DNA of 64,000 nucleotides. Origin: Panorpa germanica. Taxonomy: Eukaryota; Arthropoda; Insecta; Mecoptera; Panorpidae. The number at the start of each line of letters is the position of its first letter. Within the stretch, counting starts at the first letter, position 1. Location: the NCBI GenBank assembly GCA_963678705.1, contig OY783208.1, forward strand, positions 13,327,782 to 13,391,781, written 5' to 3'. Below the pieces are notes generated by a model. The model searched no databases and was not told the DNA's origin. It saw nothing but the letters and a program-made list of their open reading frames with translations. This document shows positions 1 to 11,508 of this stretch, piece by piece. The translations under genes and the position numbers were made by a program.

Positions 1-59
1 AAACACCATCGGCAAATATAAAAATGAGCATAAAATAAAAAATGATATAAGTATCAGAC

Positions 60-600
60 ATCAAGAAACAAACGCAACGCACAAGGTAATTTACGAAAGA
101 TATACTCGTGTAATCTAATAAAATACGTGGAAACTCTCATTATCAATCGCGACACATGCAAGCAATGCAAATACTATGATTTGAACGATGATTTGAACGC
201 CGCTAAATAACACAAAAACAACTGTGAGATCATAATATAAGCGCATTCCACAAAACCAGAGTACACCGTATCATAAAACATAAACATGACCTTGCCAAGT
301 CAAATGTGCTAGTAGATGTAATGAAACCCTATACTACAGTACAAAAGATATTGCTACATTAACGAACTAAGTCAGCATTTCTAATTTAGCTACTATGATA
401 ACACATTGAAAAACACAAAAATAAAATAGCAATGTTATGTGCATAAAGTTAAGGAAATAAATACAGACAGTACAAGTTATTATCATGATTAAAACTACTG
501 TTAAAAAACCAAATATAGACACAGTATACCTGAACTCTAACAAAAAACATGGCAATAGCGGAATAAAAACATAGAACCTTTTTTAAGTAAAAGAACCACC
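60..600 (+). pseudogene. Highly decayed errantivirus integrase-region remnant
   Basis: This stretch is a shortened, eroded copy of the pol 3' part found in elements A and C. Near 85-200, translation gives an ERYT-like motif followed by a TCKQCKY zinc-binding motif. Near 490-595 a piece resembles the linker after the integrase core (V-K-x-P-N, then VYLN). Stops and deletions occur throughout, so only fragments align. It lies directly upstream of a better-preserved copy of the same region that starts near 620. It is therefore either a second family member or an internal duplication. No intact gene remains. Confidence 0.6.
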
Positions 601-619
601 AGAGTAATAATCAGAATCA

Positions 620-1893
620 GCAAGTAATGAAGTAATAGACGCCACATATAAATTAATTTGCGAAAGATATACGTGGTCTAGTCTACGAAAAGATGTCGAA
701 AATTTCATCAATAACTGCAACACATGCAAACAGTGCAAATATAACATTAGAGCACCGCTAAATAGCACCGAAATACCTGAGAGACCATTTGAGAAATTAC
801 ATATAGATACGTTTGGTATAGACAATACCCAATTCCTTACTATAATAGATGTATTGTCAAAATACACACAGGCATAAAAAATCGCCAATAGGTCATCCAC
901 AGAAATTGCCGATAAACTAATAACGTATTTCTCAGACCACGGCATACCCAATCACATTACGATGGATGAAGGAACTGAATTCTCAAATAATCTCATCAAA
1001 GAATTACTAGAATTACATAAAATTGAAATTCATATAACAACACCATACAGACACGAAAGTAATTCTCCAATAGAACGAGCACATTCTACGATACTAAACT
1101 ATGATACCACGATACTAAAACTATATCGTATAGTGAAACATAAACATGATTACACCCGAAACAATCATGAAATATGCTATTATAGGATATAACAAAACCC
1201 CACATTCCAGTACAACATACAAACCTTTTGAAATAATAAATGGACACTTACAAACCATTTCAGTATTGCTTATGGATTATGATAAAACACTCATGGACTT
1301 ATACACCGAAAATCATAAAACTAAAATCTCAACTCTATACTGAAAAATTAAAGAAATAAATGCAAATCGAAAAGAACAGGTTATTAATAAGAGAAATGCT
1401 ACCGTTAAAGACCCAAACGTAAAACAAGGAGATATCGTATACCTCAACACTAAATAAAAACAGGGCAAAAGCCGAATAAAGAACACAGGACCCTTTAAAG
1501 TACTAGAAGTGTCCGATACTTATATAGCTAAAATAGAAGATCTAAAAAATAAAAAATTAAGAGAAACACATGTAGATAACCTAATGAAATCCAAAATAAA
1601 AAACCCAACTTCAAACGAACTTAACGAAGAAGGAAGTAATGTACTATTCGAATGCACTACACTACCTGTAGATAACATAGGAAAAACCAAAATGAAAAAC
1701 CCAACCCCAAACGAGTTTAATGAGAAAAGAATTAACGTCCTATTCGAACACACTACACTACCTGTCGATAAATCTAAGACAGATTATATTCTACACCTAG
1801 TTCACGACAAATTTAACCCCAGAGACGAAAAACCAAGATACTACAACGGATTCGCAAAGTTAATAGCAAAAGACACACCCAATTTTGAATACA
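620..1893 (+). pseudogene. pol (integrase and C-terminal) fragment of element A
   Basis: Translation matches the integrase part of element C pol: the CxxC of the zinc-binding domain near 720-740, the LHIDTFG catalytic Asp near 805, a second Asp region (MDEGTEF) near 962 and a catalytic Glu region (PIERAHST) near 1070. There are stops near 880 and 1340, and an ORF break with a small insertion at 1098-1110. The conserved C-terminal reading frame is open from 1509 to the insertion point of element B. It is non-functional. Confidence 0.85.
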
Positions 1894-2493
1894 ATTTAAC
1901 ATACGATTACGTAATACTCTATATCTTTGTTATATTTACTTAATATAAAGGCAAAGATATCATATTATAATGACTCAAATAACAAATAACGTCCAACGCA
2001 TTTCAACATAAACAAAATAGGACCATTAAAAAATAACTATAAATTAAAACCTTAAGTGTTTCACAGAAATATAAACATCCTGGCGACCGTTGTGACTTAT
2101 CTAAAAAATGATAACCTAAACAAAAAGCCAGCATAAATACATTTGTTTGAGACCATTCCAGTCAATCTTTAGAATAACACCACAATAGTTGTACGTGTTA
2201 TTTTGATTCAGCAATAGTCAATTTTTATTGCATACTATTGACATTGCCAATTAGATTTAAGAAATAAAAGTATAAATTGCAAAAGAAAGAAATCAAAACT
2301 AAATAAAATATACAATAATCAAAACTAACAACAAGTGTAACTTAGCATTAGAATTTTATTAAATAAAATATAAATAAATAAACGTAAATAATTGTTTTAT
2401 TTACATCAACTACGACGTATGAACTAATAAGTAAATTACTACCAAATATAAATAAGTTAAATACTTTCGGCTCCCAGAAAGTATACATTAACT
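1894..2493 (+). repeat. 5' LTR of element B
   Basis: Matches 8073-8671 with about a dozen differences over 600 bp. It ends ...CATTAACT, directly overlapping the primer-binding site by one base. Confidence 0.92.
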
Positions 2494-2510
2494 GGCGCAG
2501 TCGGGTAGGT
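2493..2510 (+). promoter_or_regulatory. Primer-binding site of element B (tRNA-Ser type)
   Basis: TGGCGCAGTCGGGTAGG directly follows the 5' LTR. TGGCGCAGTCG is complementary to the 3' end of a tRNA ending CGACTGCGCCA, the tRNA-Ser primer used by 17.6/297-type errantiviruses (family knowledge). Element C uses the same primer. Confidence 0.8.
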
Positions 2511-2559
2511 TAATTTGTTTTTTGAAGAAAAAAAAAGTAGAACCAAGTTCTTGAAAAAA

Positions 2560-2790
2560 TTAATAAAAGAACCTACAAAAGTGAAAAATAAAAATCTACA
2601 AAAGTGTATTAAAATTTTAATTGTTTAAAAAGTGTAGAAAGTTTTTTTTAAAGAAAAAGAAGTGTACTAAAAGTTTTTAAATAATTAAAAGAAGTGTACA
2701 AATGGGCAATTAAAAAAAAAAAATACGAAAAGTGTTTTATAAAAATAAAAATAAGTGTATTTTTTGTTAAAAGTGCAAAAGCAGTCGTGA
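2560..2790 (+). repeat. Leader of B with iterated AAAAGTGTA-like motif
   Basis: Roughly eight loosely spaced copies of A(A)AAGTG(T/A/C) occur in this A-rich leader, for example near 2577, 2600, 2630, 2661, 2692 and 2730. A GTAAGT splice-donor-like site follows at 2904. The element's env, which such a donor would serve, has been lost. Confidence 0.5.
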
Positions 2791-3025
2791 CCATCGCACA
2801 ACCCCATGGACAATGTCAACTGAACTCTGAACAACTAGAAAACCATCACAGCTTTAAAACAGAGACCATAAGAAACTACATTTATGATATTTGTAATCGA
2901 ACTGTAAGTAGTAAATATTTCTGAAATTCCTTTTCACAAATTCCTAAAATCCAATTATTGAATTTTCAAAAAAAAAAAAAAAAAAAAATTAATCAAAAAT
3001 TTATAACAATAACAAAAAGCATTAT

Positions 3026-4939
3026 ATGACCCGAAATACATTTGACTTCACTGAACTAAAATCTATACTAAACGAAGAATTTAAATATCTGGGCTACACT
3101 TTTAAAAAGAATAATGGAGAAGAGGCGCATATAAGGGAGGTGGCAAAGAAGGCAGAGCAAGCAATGCGACGGGTATGGGGACTAGGGGAAAAGGTATTTG
3201 GGGGGGACATACAAAAGAGAATATGGATATACGAGAGACTGATAGCCAGTATGATGTCGTATGGAGCAGAGGTTTGGGGGTGGAAGGAACAAGAAAAGTT
3301 GGAAAGAATACAGGTAAGATATATGAAATGGGTTCTAGGGCTGGACAGGTGCACGCCAGGATACATGGTGATGGAAGAGCTAAAGAGGGACAAGATACGA
3401 ATTAAAACAGGGGAAAGAGCGGTAAAATACGAGGAGAAATTGAACAGAGCGGAAAGCAAAATCTTAAAGAAAATAAGAGAGGATTACATAAAGAATGGGG
3501 GGAAAGGAGGTCCAAAAAAGAGAAAAGAATACTTTGAAAGGAATGGAATGGCGATCGAGGAGGCAGAGAGGAGAAGAGAAGGTGGCGCAAGTGTGGCAGA
3601 GGAGCTAAGGAGAAGGGATAAGGAGACACAACAGCAGGAGAGAATGGGAAAAATAGAAAAAAGTAACTACAATAAAAGATATAAGAGGTTATGGGAAAAT
3701 AATGTGCCTCAGTACCTTATAGAAAAGGACATAAAACACATAAGAAGAACAGCAAGGTTTAGATTGGGAAATGAGGAAAAAGGAAACAGATACTGGGAAA
3801 AGAGTGAGGAAAGAAAGTGTAGAATGTGTGGAGCGGAGGACGAAACACTGGAGCACATTAAGTTTGAGTGTAAGGAAAAAGTAGCAAGCGAAAGGAATAT
3901 TGGACAGCTATTAAAGGGAGGCAGTGAAGGAAAGAGGTGGATGGCGGAAATAGTAAGAAGAAAAGGAAAAACAGGAGAATAAATAATCTGGTGGAGGATA
4001 ATAGAGAGGGTCAAAAGAAGAAGAAGCAGAAAGCACTTTTGGAAGTAGTAAAAGTCGAGAAGATTTTAAGTTTATTTTAAGTTTAGTTTTTAAGTTTGGA
4101 ATGTATATAGGAATGAAATGTATTAGAAATATAATACTGTAGATTGTAAAGCCGAAAGGCATACACAATTAATATATAAATAAATAATAAAAATACTAAA
4201 CGAATTTGAAAATAGAAAACGTTATATTACAATTGCAAGAACAACTAGAATCACAGAGAGAAGAACTTATACAACTCAGACATGAGATAGTTGACCAACG
4301 CCCAACAATTATACACAGACAACATGTAAATAACAACATTAGGTATGACAACTCCTATTTTCAGACTATTAAAAAATTTAATGGTGAACCAGCAAAACTA
4401 ACGGTTTTATTAGACAAGTAGATAACATCGTTTACATGTTCAGATATGCAGTAGAAGAAATAAAAACCTGCATAGTCGGAGGAATCCTATCCAAGTTGGA
4501 GGGATCTGCCGAAACAGTAACGTTAGGTAGACGGATTGATACATGGGACGAACTTAAAAAAATATTAATTTCTAAGTTCTCTGATCAAAGGGATGAAGCA
4601 ACGCTTATAGTAGAAATTAGTGAACTGATGCAGAAATCGCAAGAAAGTACGCAAGACTTTTTTAACAGATGCTCAGATCACCTAGCAGCTCTATTAGCCA
4701 ACAGCAGTCAAAAAGATTGTGAAACTCTCTTTAATGGTAAGTCAGACCTATACACAACGGTAATACTAAAAGTTTTTACTAGAGGTTTGAGAGGAAGAAT
4801 GCGAGAGAGTATAGGGGCTAGAATGCCAAATTCAATGGAACAGGCATGGGTGTATGTGTTAGACGAACAAAACGTGCAACACATGCAGTTGGAACACTAT
4901 TCGCCAGATAGGCCAAAACAAAGTTTAAAAACAGTTTAA
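3026..4939 (+). pseudogene. gag of element B, interrupted by a LINE
   Basis: The probable gag start is the ATG at 3026. After 17 codons the frame runs into the LINE (3077-4192). Beyond the duplicated target, gag-like coding resumes at 4206 with a Gln/Glu-rich heptad segment, then a stop at 4419-4421, then a second open segment (4436-4939) that aligns in style with element C Gag: a predicted helical core with a D-x-W-D-E-L motif, repeated by eye in C as D-D-W-D-D-L. No CCHC zinc knuckle is visible, as in many errantivirus Gag proteins. A one-base frame change exists across the LINE junction independent of the insertion. Confidence 0.75.
3077..4192 (+). mobile_element. 5'-truncated non-LTR retrotransposon (family L1)
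   Basis: The insertion is flanked by a 12-bp target duplication ATACTAAACGAA (3065-3076 and 4193-4204). The ORF (open to 3982) starts at the end of the RT domain (FKYLGYTF) and runs through a long charged region to a C-terminal zinc motif CRMCGAEDETLEHIKFEC (CCHC type), as in R1/I-group LINEs lacking a downstream RNase H. The 3' UTR (3983-4192) ends in an A/T-rich tail. A second, nearly identical copy lies at 34630-35364 on the opposite strand, so the family was active recently. Confidence 0.9.
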
Positions 4940-4984
4940 TATAAACCACAAGTTTTAGCCCACCAACAAAAATTCCTACCAAGA

Positions 4985-5428
4985 CAAACATTTATGCCTC
5001 CAGAACTGTAATTAACCCTCAATTTGCTAAAAAACATTATAAATCATATATCGAGCATGAATCTTTTATAATTACAACACCACACAAAACTACTAAACAT
5101 AATGAAATTGCAATAGTCCCCATATTCCCTATTTTTAAAACTGCGGAATATCACAAAATTACACAGAGATAGTATAGAAAAAACAGCAATTAGTACCGAT
5201 TTTGGACACTATGAATTTCTAAGAATGCCATTCGGGTTAAAAAACGCACCCGCTACGTTTCAGCGCATCATGAACTATGTATTAGAAGGCCTAGTAAATC
5301 AAATATGCCTCGTATATCTAGATGATATAGTTATATTCGGAACGTCTCTTCAAGAACACCTGTTCAATCTAAAAATTGTTCTAAACAGACAGAGATGCAA
5401 ATCTAAAACTGCAACTAGACAAATGTGA
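4985..5428 (+). pseudogene. Protease/RT junction remnant of element B pol
   Basis: Around 5010-5160 the translation resembles the end of the element C protease region, with stop codons. It then jumps without transition to the RT palm segment ([19 protein letters not shown], then VYLDD near 5316). The intervening RT fingers and first catalytic Asp block, about 200 residues in element C, are missing. A frameshift near 5400 moves the frame to that of the downstream ORF. This deletion alone would abolish reverse transcriptase. Confidence 0.8.
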
Positions 5429-7613
5429 ATTTTTAAAAAAAGAAACTAAATTCTTAGGACATGTTATCACACCTGAAGGATCAAAACCAAATCCTAATAA
5501 ACTTAATGCAGTAAAAGATTTTCCACTGCCTAAAACAACAAAGCAAATAAAATCTTTTCTTGGCTTAGCAGGATACTACAGAAAGTTTATTAAAGACTTT
5601 GCTAAACTAGCAAAACCTCTAACAAATTGTTTGAAAAAAAATAGCAAAGTAATAATAACCAAAGAATATTTAGAGGCATTCGAAATATTAAAAAACACCT
5701 TGCTGAATGCACCTGTATTAATAAGACCTGATTTTACAAAACAATTCACATTAACAACAGACGCATCTGACTACGCACTAGGCGCAGTACTCTCACAAGG
5801 AGACGGAAAAATAGAACACCCCATTGCTTATGCTTCGAGAACTCTTAATGTTTCAGAAACAAAGTACTCAACTATAGAGAAAGAATTACTAGCTATAGTA
5901 TGGGCCACCAAGTACTTCAGACCTTATCTATACGGACGTCATTTTAAAATTATCACTGATCATAGACCTTTAGCATGGCTAGACTCAGCTAAAGACACAT
6001 CGTCTAAATTAACAAGATACAAAATTAAACTAATGGATTATGATTATGAAATTGAATATAAACCCGGTAAACTAAATAAAGTCGCAGACGCTTTATCAAG
6101 AGTTAAATTGAACACAATGATAAACAATGATGACGACACTAACTCATTATATAACAACCCTGACCCACACAGTGAATCTTTGTCGAACGAAGAAATGAAT
6201 GTAAACAACTCTACAATACATTCAAGATGCTACATACAAGAAGAAGATGCTACAGGGATACCCATAAGCGAGAAACCTTTTGAAACCCATAACCAACAAA
6301 TTCAAACTAAAATAGTGTATACGAAACAAACTTCTAAACAAACATCTAAACGAGACAACCAAACTATTACAATATTTAACATAGCCGCACAAAGACTAGA
6401 AGACGATTTATTTTTTGAACTAAGAACTTACTTAAATCCTAAAATTAATTACTATATTCAAACATCTGAAGATATATATAAAATATTAGTAAAACTTCAT
6501 AAAAATTATATGCCTCAATACAAATTGTTTAGATGTGTCAAAAATGTAATTTATGTAAATGAATTAAATAAAAGAATAAAATTGATTCACGATTATCACA
6601 CAGATCTTACGAATCATAGAGGAACACCTGATTTAATAAAAAGACTAAAAGAAAAATATTATTGGTATAATATGGAAAAAGAAATTGAAGCTTACGTAGA
6701 TACTTGTACTCTTTGTAAAACTAATAAATACAACAGAAAGCCATTAGATACTATTATGAATCTAACTGAAACACCCAGTAGGCCGTTCCAAGTATTACAT
6801 ATAGATACCTTTACCATCGATAAGCAAGATTTTCTAACAATGATAGATCCATTAACAAAGTTTGCAATTGCAGAACCCATCAAAGCAAAGAATAACTTAG
6901 AAATAACTGAAGGAATTCTGAAACTATTTAAACATCACGGAATACCGCAAACAATAATTATGGATAATGGATTGGAATTCAAAAACCATCTAGTACAACA
7001 ACTACTAGGGACACACAAAATAAATGTGCATTTTACGACACCAATTGGACACACAGGAAACAGTCCCGTCGAAAGGCTACATAGCACACTTATTGAAAAC
7101 TATCGAATATTAAAAACACAAAGTAAAGAAGATCCTACTAAAATAATGTTGATTTGTATTATAGCCTATAACAATACAATTCATTCTGTAACGGAACTAA
7201 CTCCTATGGAAGCATTGTATGGCAGTCAACATCGAAAAACCATATTTGACCTAAATATCAACACTGAAATTGTTCAAGACAAAATAAAGGATTACCATAG
7301 TAATATGAAAATATTGCATGATAAAATACAAAATAATATTATCAAAAAAAAGAATGATACTATAAACAGAATAAACAACACTAAAAACTTAACCAAAATT
7401 AAAATAGGTGACTTAGTATATTTAAAATTAAACAACAGATCGAAAAGTCAACCACTCAAACAAGGGCCATATATAATAACCAAATTGGATGACAAGCAAA
7501 GAGCTTATATAAAAAATACAGCCACAAACAAAACACTAATTAGACACATTCGAGACTTAGAAAAATCTATAACAAATCTTACTATTACAGAAGATAATGA
7601 ATCTACGATTTAA
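5403..7613 (+). CDS. Element B pol C-terminal part: RT thumb, RNase H, integrase
   Basis: The open frame begins within the RT palm/thumb ([14 protein letters not shown]) and continues through RNase H ([15 protein letters not shown] near 5756; [12 protein letters not shown] near 5878; TDHRPLAW near 5957) and the linker DALSR. Integrase has an H...H...CxxC zinc site (CTLCK near 6707), catalytic Asp in LHIDTF (near 6797), Asp in MDNGLEF (near 6960) and Glu in PVERLHST (near 7070). All integrase catalytic residues are present. It is read from a different frame than the upstream RT piece, so it is a fragment of a broken pol despite being open for over 700 codons. Confidence 0.85.
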   Translation, partial: LKLQLDKCEFLKKETKFLGHVITPEGSKPNPNKLNAVKDFPLPKTTKQIKSFLGLAGYYRKFIKDFAKLAKPLTNCLKKNSKVIITKEYLEAFEILKNTLLNAPVLIRPDFTKQFTLTTDASDYALGAVLSQGDGKIEHPIAYASRTLNVSETKYSTIEKELLAIVWATKYFRPYLYGRHFKIITDHRPLAWLDSAKDTSSKLTRYKIKLMDYDYEIEYKPGKLNKVADALSRVKLNTMINNDDDTNSLYNNPDPHSESLSNEEMNVNNSTIHSRCYIQEEDATGIPISEKPFETHNQQIQTKIVYTKQTSKQTSKRDNQTITIFNIAAQRLEDDLFFELRTYLNPKINYYIQTSEDIYKILVKLHKNYMPQYKLFRCVKNVIYVNELNKRIKLIHDYHTDLTNHRGTPDLIKRLKEKYYWYNMEKEIEAYVDTCTLCKTNKYNRKPLDTIMNLTETPSRPFQVLHIDTFTIDKQDFLTMIDPLTKFAIAEPIKAKNNLEITEGILKLFKHHGIPQTIIMDNGLEFKNHLVQQLLGTHKINVHFTTPIGHTGNSPVERLHSTLIENYRILKTQSKEDPTKIMLICIIAYNNTIHSVTELTPMEALYGSQHRKTIFDLNINTEIVQDKIKDYHSNMKILHDKIQNNIIKKKNDTINRINNTKNLTKIKIGDLVYLKLNNRSKSQPLKQGPYIITKLDDKQRAYIKNTATNKTLIRHIRDLEKSITNLTITEDNESTI

Positions 7614-7616
7614 CAA

Positions 7617-8072
7617 CAAATCCTATTTAAATAAAAGATATCCTATATCAAACTTGTAAAACACCTTTCCTTTCATCAAACAATAATCCTTTCTAAGAAA
7701 TATTTATTATTGTCTAAAGAGAACTATTTACAGAACAACGAATTTAAAAAAAAAAAAATAATCTAGAATTTAACATCAAACTAGACAAATTCAATGATAT
7801 TCAAAAGAAAAAAAAAAACAATATCATGAATTAACATCTCGAAAAGAATCTAACATAGAAATATAAAACTATTATAAAAATACTAACTATTATTGTACTA
7901 TGTTTAATTATAGCTATAAGCATTATAATATGTTAAAAAATAAAAAAAAAAAAAAAATAATAATGATAAGAAATTTTTTTTACAATTATTAATAAACTAA
8001 ACTCAGCCAATAAATTAGGAAGAAAATCAATTTCAATAAATTAAAATACGATTTTCATTCTAAGGGTGGAGA
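7617..8072 (+). other. Non-coding 3' region of element B, no env
   Basis: Between the pol stop and the polypurine tract (AAGGGTGGAGAAG, about 8061-8073) there are only A-rich runs and no env-like coding. Related elements A and C have env here, so B has lost it or belongs to an env-less lineage. Confidence 0.6.
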
Positions 8073-8671
8073 AGTTAACATACGATTATGTAATACTCTA
8101 TATCTTTGTTATATTTACTTAATATAAAGGCAAAGATATCATATTATGATGACTCAAATAGCAAATAACGTCCAACGCATTTCAACATAAACAAAATAGG
8201 ACCATTAAAAAATAACTATAAATTAAAACCTTGAGTGTTTCTCAGAAATATAGACATCCTGGCGACCGTTGTGACTTATGTAAAAAATGATTACCTAAAC
8301 AAAAAGCCAGCATAAATACATTTGTTTGAGACCATTCCAGTCAATCTTTAGAATAACACCACAATAGTTGTACGTGTTATTTTGATTCAGCAATAGTCAA
8401 TTTTTATTGCATACTATTGACATTGCCAATTAGATTTAAGAAACAAAAGTATAAATTGCAAAAGAAAGAAATCAAAACTAAATAAAATATACAATAATCA
8501 AAACTAACAACAAGTGTAACTTAGCATTAGAATTTTATTTAATAAATATAAATAAATAAACGTAAATAATTGTTTTATTTACATCAACTACGACGTATGA
8601 ACTAATAAGTAAATTACTACCAAATATAAATAAGTTAAATACTTTCGGCTCCCAGAAAGTATACATTAACT
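8073..8671 (+). repeat. 3' LTR of element B
   Basis: Begins AGTTAACATACG just after the polypurine tract and ends CATTAACT at the TACA target duplication. Matches 1894-2493. Confidence 0.92.
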
Positions 8672-8989
8672 TACATATTAAATAAAGCTAAAAAAATTAA
8701 TAACCTCGTAGAGGGCCTATACAAACTCACGCGAGGCAGAACATTTGGACACACAATAAATCTTGTCTGCAATCAACAAAACTGCCTTGACAAGCTTGCA
8801 AAATTTCTAAAAAAATTTGAAAATTCACCAACCGAATTAATAATACGAATGCCCCCTATAGCACAAGGACTTTTTAATAGAACAAAAGAAAAGGTCCTAG
8901 AAGTATTTAAACGACAAGGGCCTACAAAGCACAAATACATCATGCACTCAAATCCCGAAATACAAATGAATTATTTATTTATTAATTAA
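8672..8989 (+). pseudogene. pol C-terminus of element A, after the nested insertion
   Basis: The reading frame resumes directly after element B and matches the last 100 or so residues of element C pol (NNLVEGLYKLTRG, MPPIAQGLFNR, NPEIQMNYLFIN). It ends in TAA at the equivalent place. Only a few substitutions separate it from C. Confidence 0.85.
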
Positions 8990-9009
8990 TTATAAATAAA
9001 TATATTAAA

Positions 9010-9991
9010 ACACGATTAAGTACTAAGAAATCCTGATTGCTGCAGGATCATCACCGCAATCAACACCAGCGATATTAATGAATGCCGAATTATTAAAATC
9101 ACTGATAACCCAGGATTATATCCTGTGCAACTAAGAACCATTGAAACTGACATAACATTCGCTAAACTGAATACGCTTAGTGGTTCAATCCTAGAACCTG
9201 ATCACCTATTAGCAGAATTACAAGCAATAAATGAACATGTTCATACAACCAAACATATCAAACTGCCTTACGATATTACATCAGAGAACATTCAACAATA
9301 TGAAACTATTAGCAAAGTCAAAGCATACACCAATAAAAACCTAATCGTTTATGTAATAAATATACCACTAGTAAACCCTAATATATTCACGTATTATAAA
9401 CTATATCCAATCCCCATACCTTATAACAATAAATTCCAAATGATTATTCCAAGAACCCAATACACCATTGTGAATGAGTATAAACATGTAGATTTTAATG
9501 CACCCTGCAAAGAAATATATAACAATCAATTCCTATGCAAGCTTAGCGAACCACTCAACATCGAGGAAACCACCTGTCTGATAGAACTAATTCAAAACCA
9601 GCCAACCAACAAATGTCAACCCTTAGTGATTTCTCTAACCGGCCCTTAGTGATTTCTCATTTCCCTGCCAAAAATACCAGAGATCCAAAACAAACACCTA
9701 AACATCTCTACCGTGACCAACCTAAAACACCTGGACCTAGGTAACGTAGACAAGCTACAGACCACCCTAGCCCTACTACCTGAAAACTTCGATGACAGAA
9801 GAATCTCAGACCATGTTCACATAATTAATTATACATTATTACCTATATTATTCATAATAATTACTATTGTAGTATATAAGTTAATCAAATATTTTAGAAA
9901 AATAAAAATAATAAAAAATGAAAATGCACAAGAAATAAATAGTAAAAATATTGAAGAGTTGCAAAAACCTTTTGCTACATTAGAAGCATAA
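9010..9991 (+). pseudogene. env remnant of element A with two internal deletions
   Basis: The region matches the env exon of element C but lacks two blocks. The first deletion joins the N-terminal segment (before 9129) directly to the middle of the protein, removing the furin-like cleavage site, the fusion peptide and the following helical region. The second, at about 9640-9660, removes a mid-ectodomain block and adds a stop. The C-terminal transmembrane helix and cytoplasmic tail (9713-9991) are retained. It cannot encode a functional envelope. Confidence 0.85.
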
Positions 9992-10012
9992 GATTTTATC
10001 TTAGATAGGAGG

Positions 10013-10304
10013 TGTTATAACTCACACTTCATACGAGTACAAACTAACAATGTCTCTTCAGTATCTTTGCTGATCATGCACTTTAGAGATAATAAAATAG
10101 TATATAAGTAATATGTTAATCTTAATCTAGTTAGTTCAAGTTCATGTAAAATCTGCATCGCGCAGATAGTAATTGGCTGGCTCACCATTTGAGACTAGGC
10201 ATAAGCTGCATCGCGCAGTGAATCTTAGTTCAAATAAATATTATTTAAGTAAAATAAAATAAATTGTTTTTCTTATTAAAGTCTAAATTACTCAAACTTT
10301 AATT
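10013..10304 (+). repeat. 3' LTR of element A
   Basis: Begins TGTTATAACTCAC after a purine tract and ends CTCAAACTTTAATT. It is diverged but clearly homologous to the element C LTR. It keeps the paired CTGCATCGCGCAG motifs (10153-10165 and 10206-10218), spaced exactly as in C. Confidence 0.85.
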
Positions 10305-11045
10305 ATATTCAAATTCTTAATTATTAAAAAATATATCAAAATAGAAAATTCTACGCCTTGCTGTGCATGACCAAACAGTTTTTTTAGTCCAAACAGTGAA
10401 ATATTAATAAGTGCGGTAGACTACAGCCTAACGCTACGTTCCTACATGCGTGATATGAATACGAAACATTTAATGTATCCGTACACGAATACGAACATAT
10501 TCGCTATAATAGCGGTAATCAAAAACATCAAAGCATTGGAATCTGACAATCGACAAAGAACGCGATAAGATAAATAATACTTTACTCTTGCCAGCATTGG
10601 TGTAGCCTGTTTTGATGTTCCATGCTTTAGTGATGCCTGCCTTGCTGTTCCATGTTTTGCTGTTTCATGCTTTATTGTTGTCTGCCTTGCTGTTAGCAGT
10701 TATACAAATATAGTGTCACTTTAGACTCCAAAATATAATGTCAAAAATATTCATAAACATTTTATTTAGTGTTTAACTACAAAAGAAATTATTTCCTTCA
10801 AAATAAAATTTTTCAAATTTTAATCAGTGAAGAAAGATCATTTTACATCAACAAAGCTGACGAGAAGCTTAAAATAAGGTTCGTACAGTGGTTTAATTAA
10901 GTTTTTCATATTTCTTAGTCGTTTAAATTTCGTAAAAATATGTTGTAAGCAAATAACTGCCACTACAAAATTTTGTGATTTTAAATTACATATTTATTAT
11001 CTATAAATAATACTACTTAATTCTATTTAATTACACAGTAAACAT
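10305..11045. other. Intergenic AT-rich DNA
   Basis: No coding support. Around 10,600-10,690 an imperfect short tandem pattern based on TGCCTTGCTGTTCCATG occurs. Nothing else is recognisable. Confidence 0.4.
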
Positions 11046-11245
11046 TTTGGAGTCACTTTGCTATCATATTGGAGATGCATATGATTTTTCTGTAATAAAA
11101 GAGTACATTTACAGTTCAGTTTTTCACAATCGTTCATATGACACCATTTCATCTTTCGGAATACAAATGAAAATAAACTTAATAATACAGCAAACTATAA
11201 TTAAAGTGATTCAATAGTGATAAAAACGCCAAAAAATAGGACACT
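11046..11245 (+). repeat. Dispersed repeat D1, copy 1
   Basis: The block from TTTTGGAGTCACTTTG to ACGCCAAAAAATAGGACAC recurs in the same orientation at 13033-13255, with about 80-85% similarity by eye. No coding capacity; probably a non-autonomous TE fragment. Confidence 0.65.
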
Positions 11246-11508
11246 ACTCCAAATTGTTTACTGGATAGTTAATTGATTAACCATAATTTAAGTGCTGAGC
11301 AGTAATCATTAACTGTATGTATAATTAAGGCTAGAAGGTACCGTGCATTCATTGATTTTGTCTTTGTAAGGTATTTGAGGTTGCAAACATGTCTCCAATT
11401 AGTTTGTAATGATGAATAAAATTACTATCAATATACTCGTATTTATTATATATAAAATTACAGCAAAACTATACATTTTTTGAGTCCAGCTACGAAACAA
11501 ACAAGAAG

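Larger units (their letters stand above)
1894..8671 (+). mobile_element. Errantivirus-like LTR element B nested in A
   Basis: Two LTRs (1894-2493 and 8073-8671) of about 600 bp, roughly 98% identical by eye, flank gag and pol remnants. The LTR ends are AGTTAA...TTAACT, as in errantiviruses, with a G to T change at the very start of the 5' LTR. Target duplication is TACA (1890-1893 and 8672-8675), inserted in the pol gene of element A. A tRNA-Ser-type primer site follows the 5' LTR. The gag is interrupted by a LINE, the protease-RT region is deleted and frameshifted, integrase is intact, and no env is present. Confidence 0.92.
604..10304 (+). mobile_element. Errantivirus copy A, 5'-truncated, split by element B
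   Basis: This is a plus-strand relative of the complete element C (15787-23916, minus strand). Its pol 3' part (about 620-1893) stops abruptly where element B begins and resumes at 8672 in the same pol context; the 4-bp TACA flanks B on both sides. Downstream come the pol end, a deleted env and a 3' LTR (10013-10304). The 5' LTR, gag and most of pol lie outside the window or are lost. Several stop codons and indels show it is old. Confidence 0.85.
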
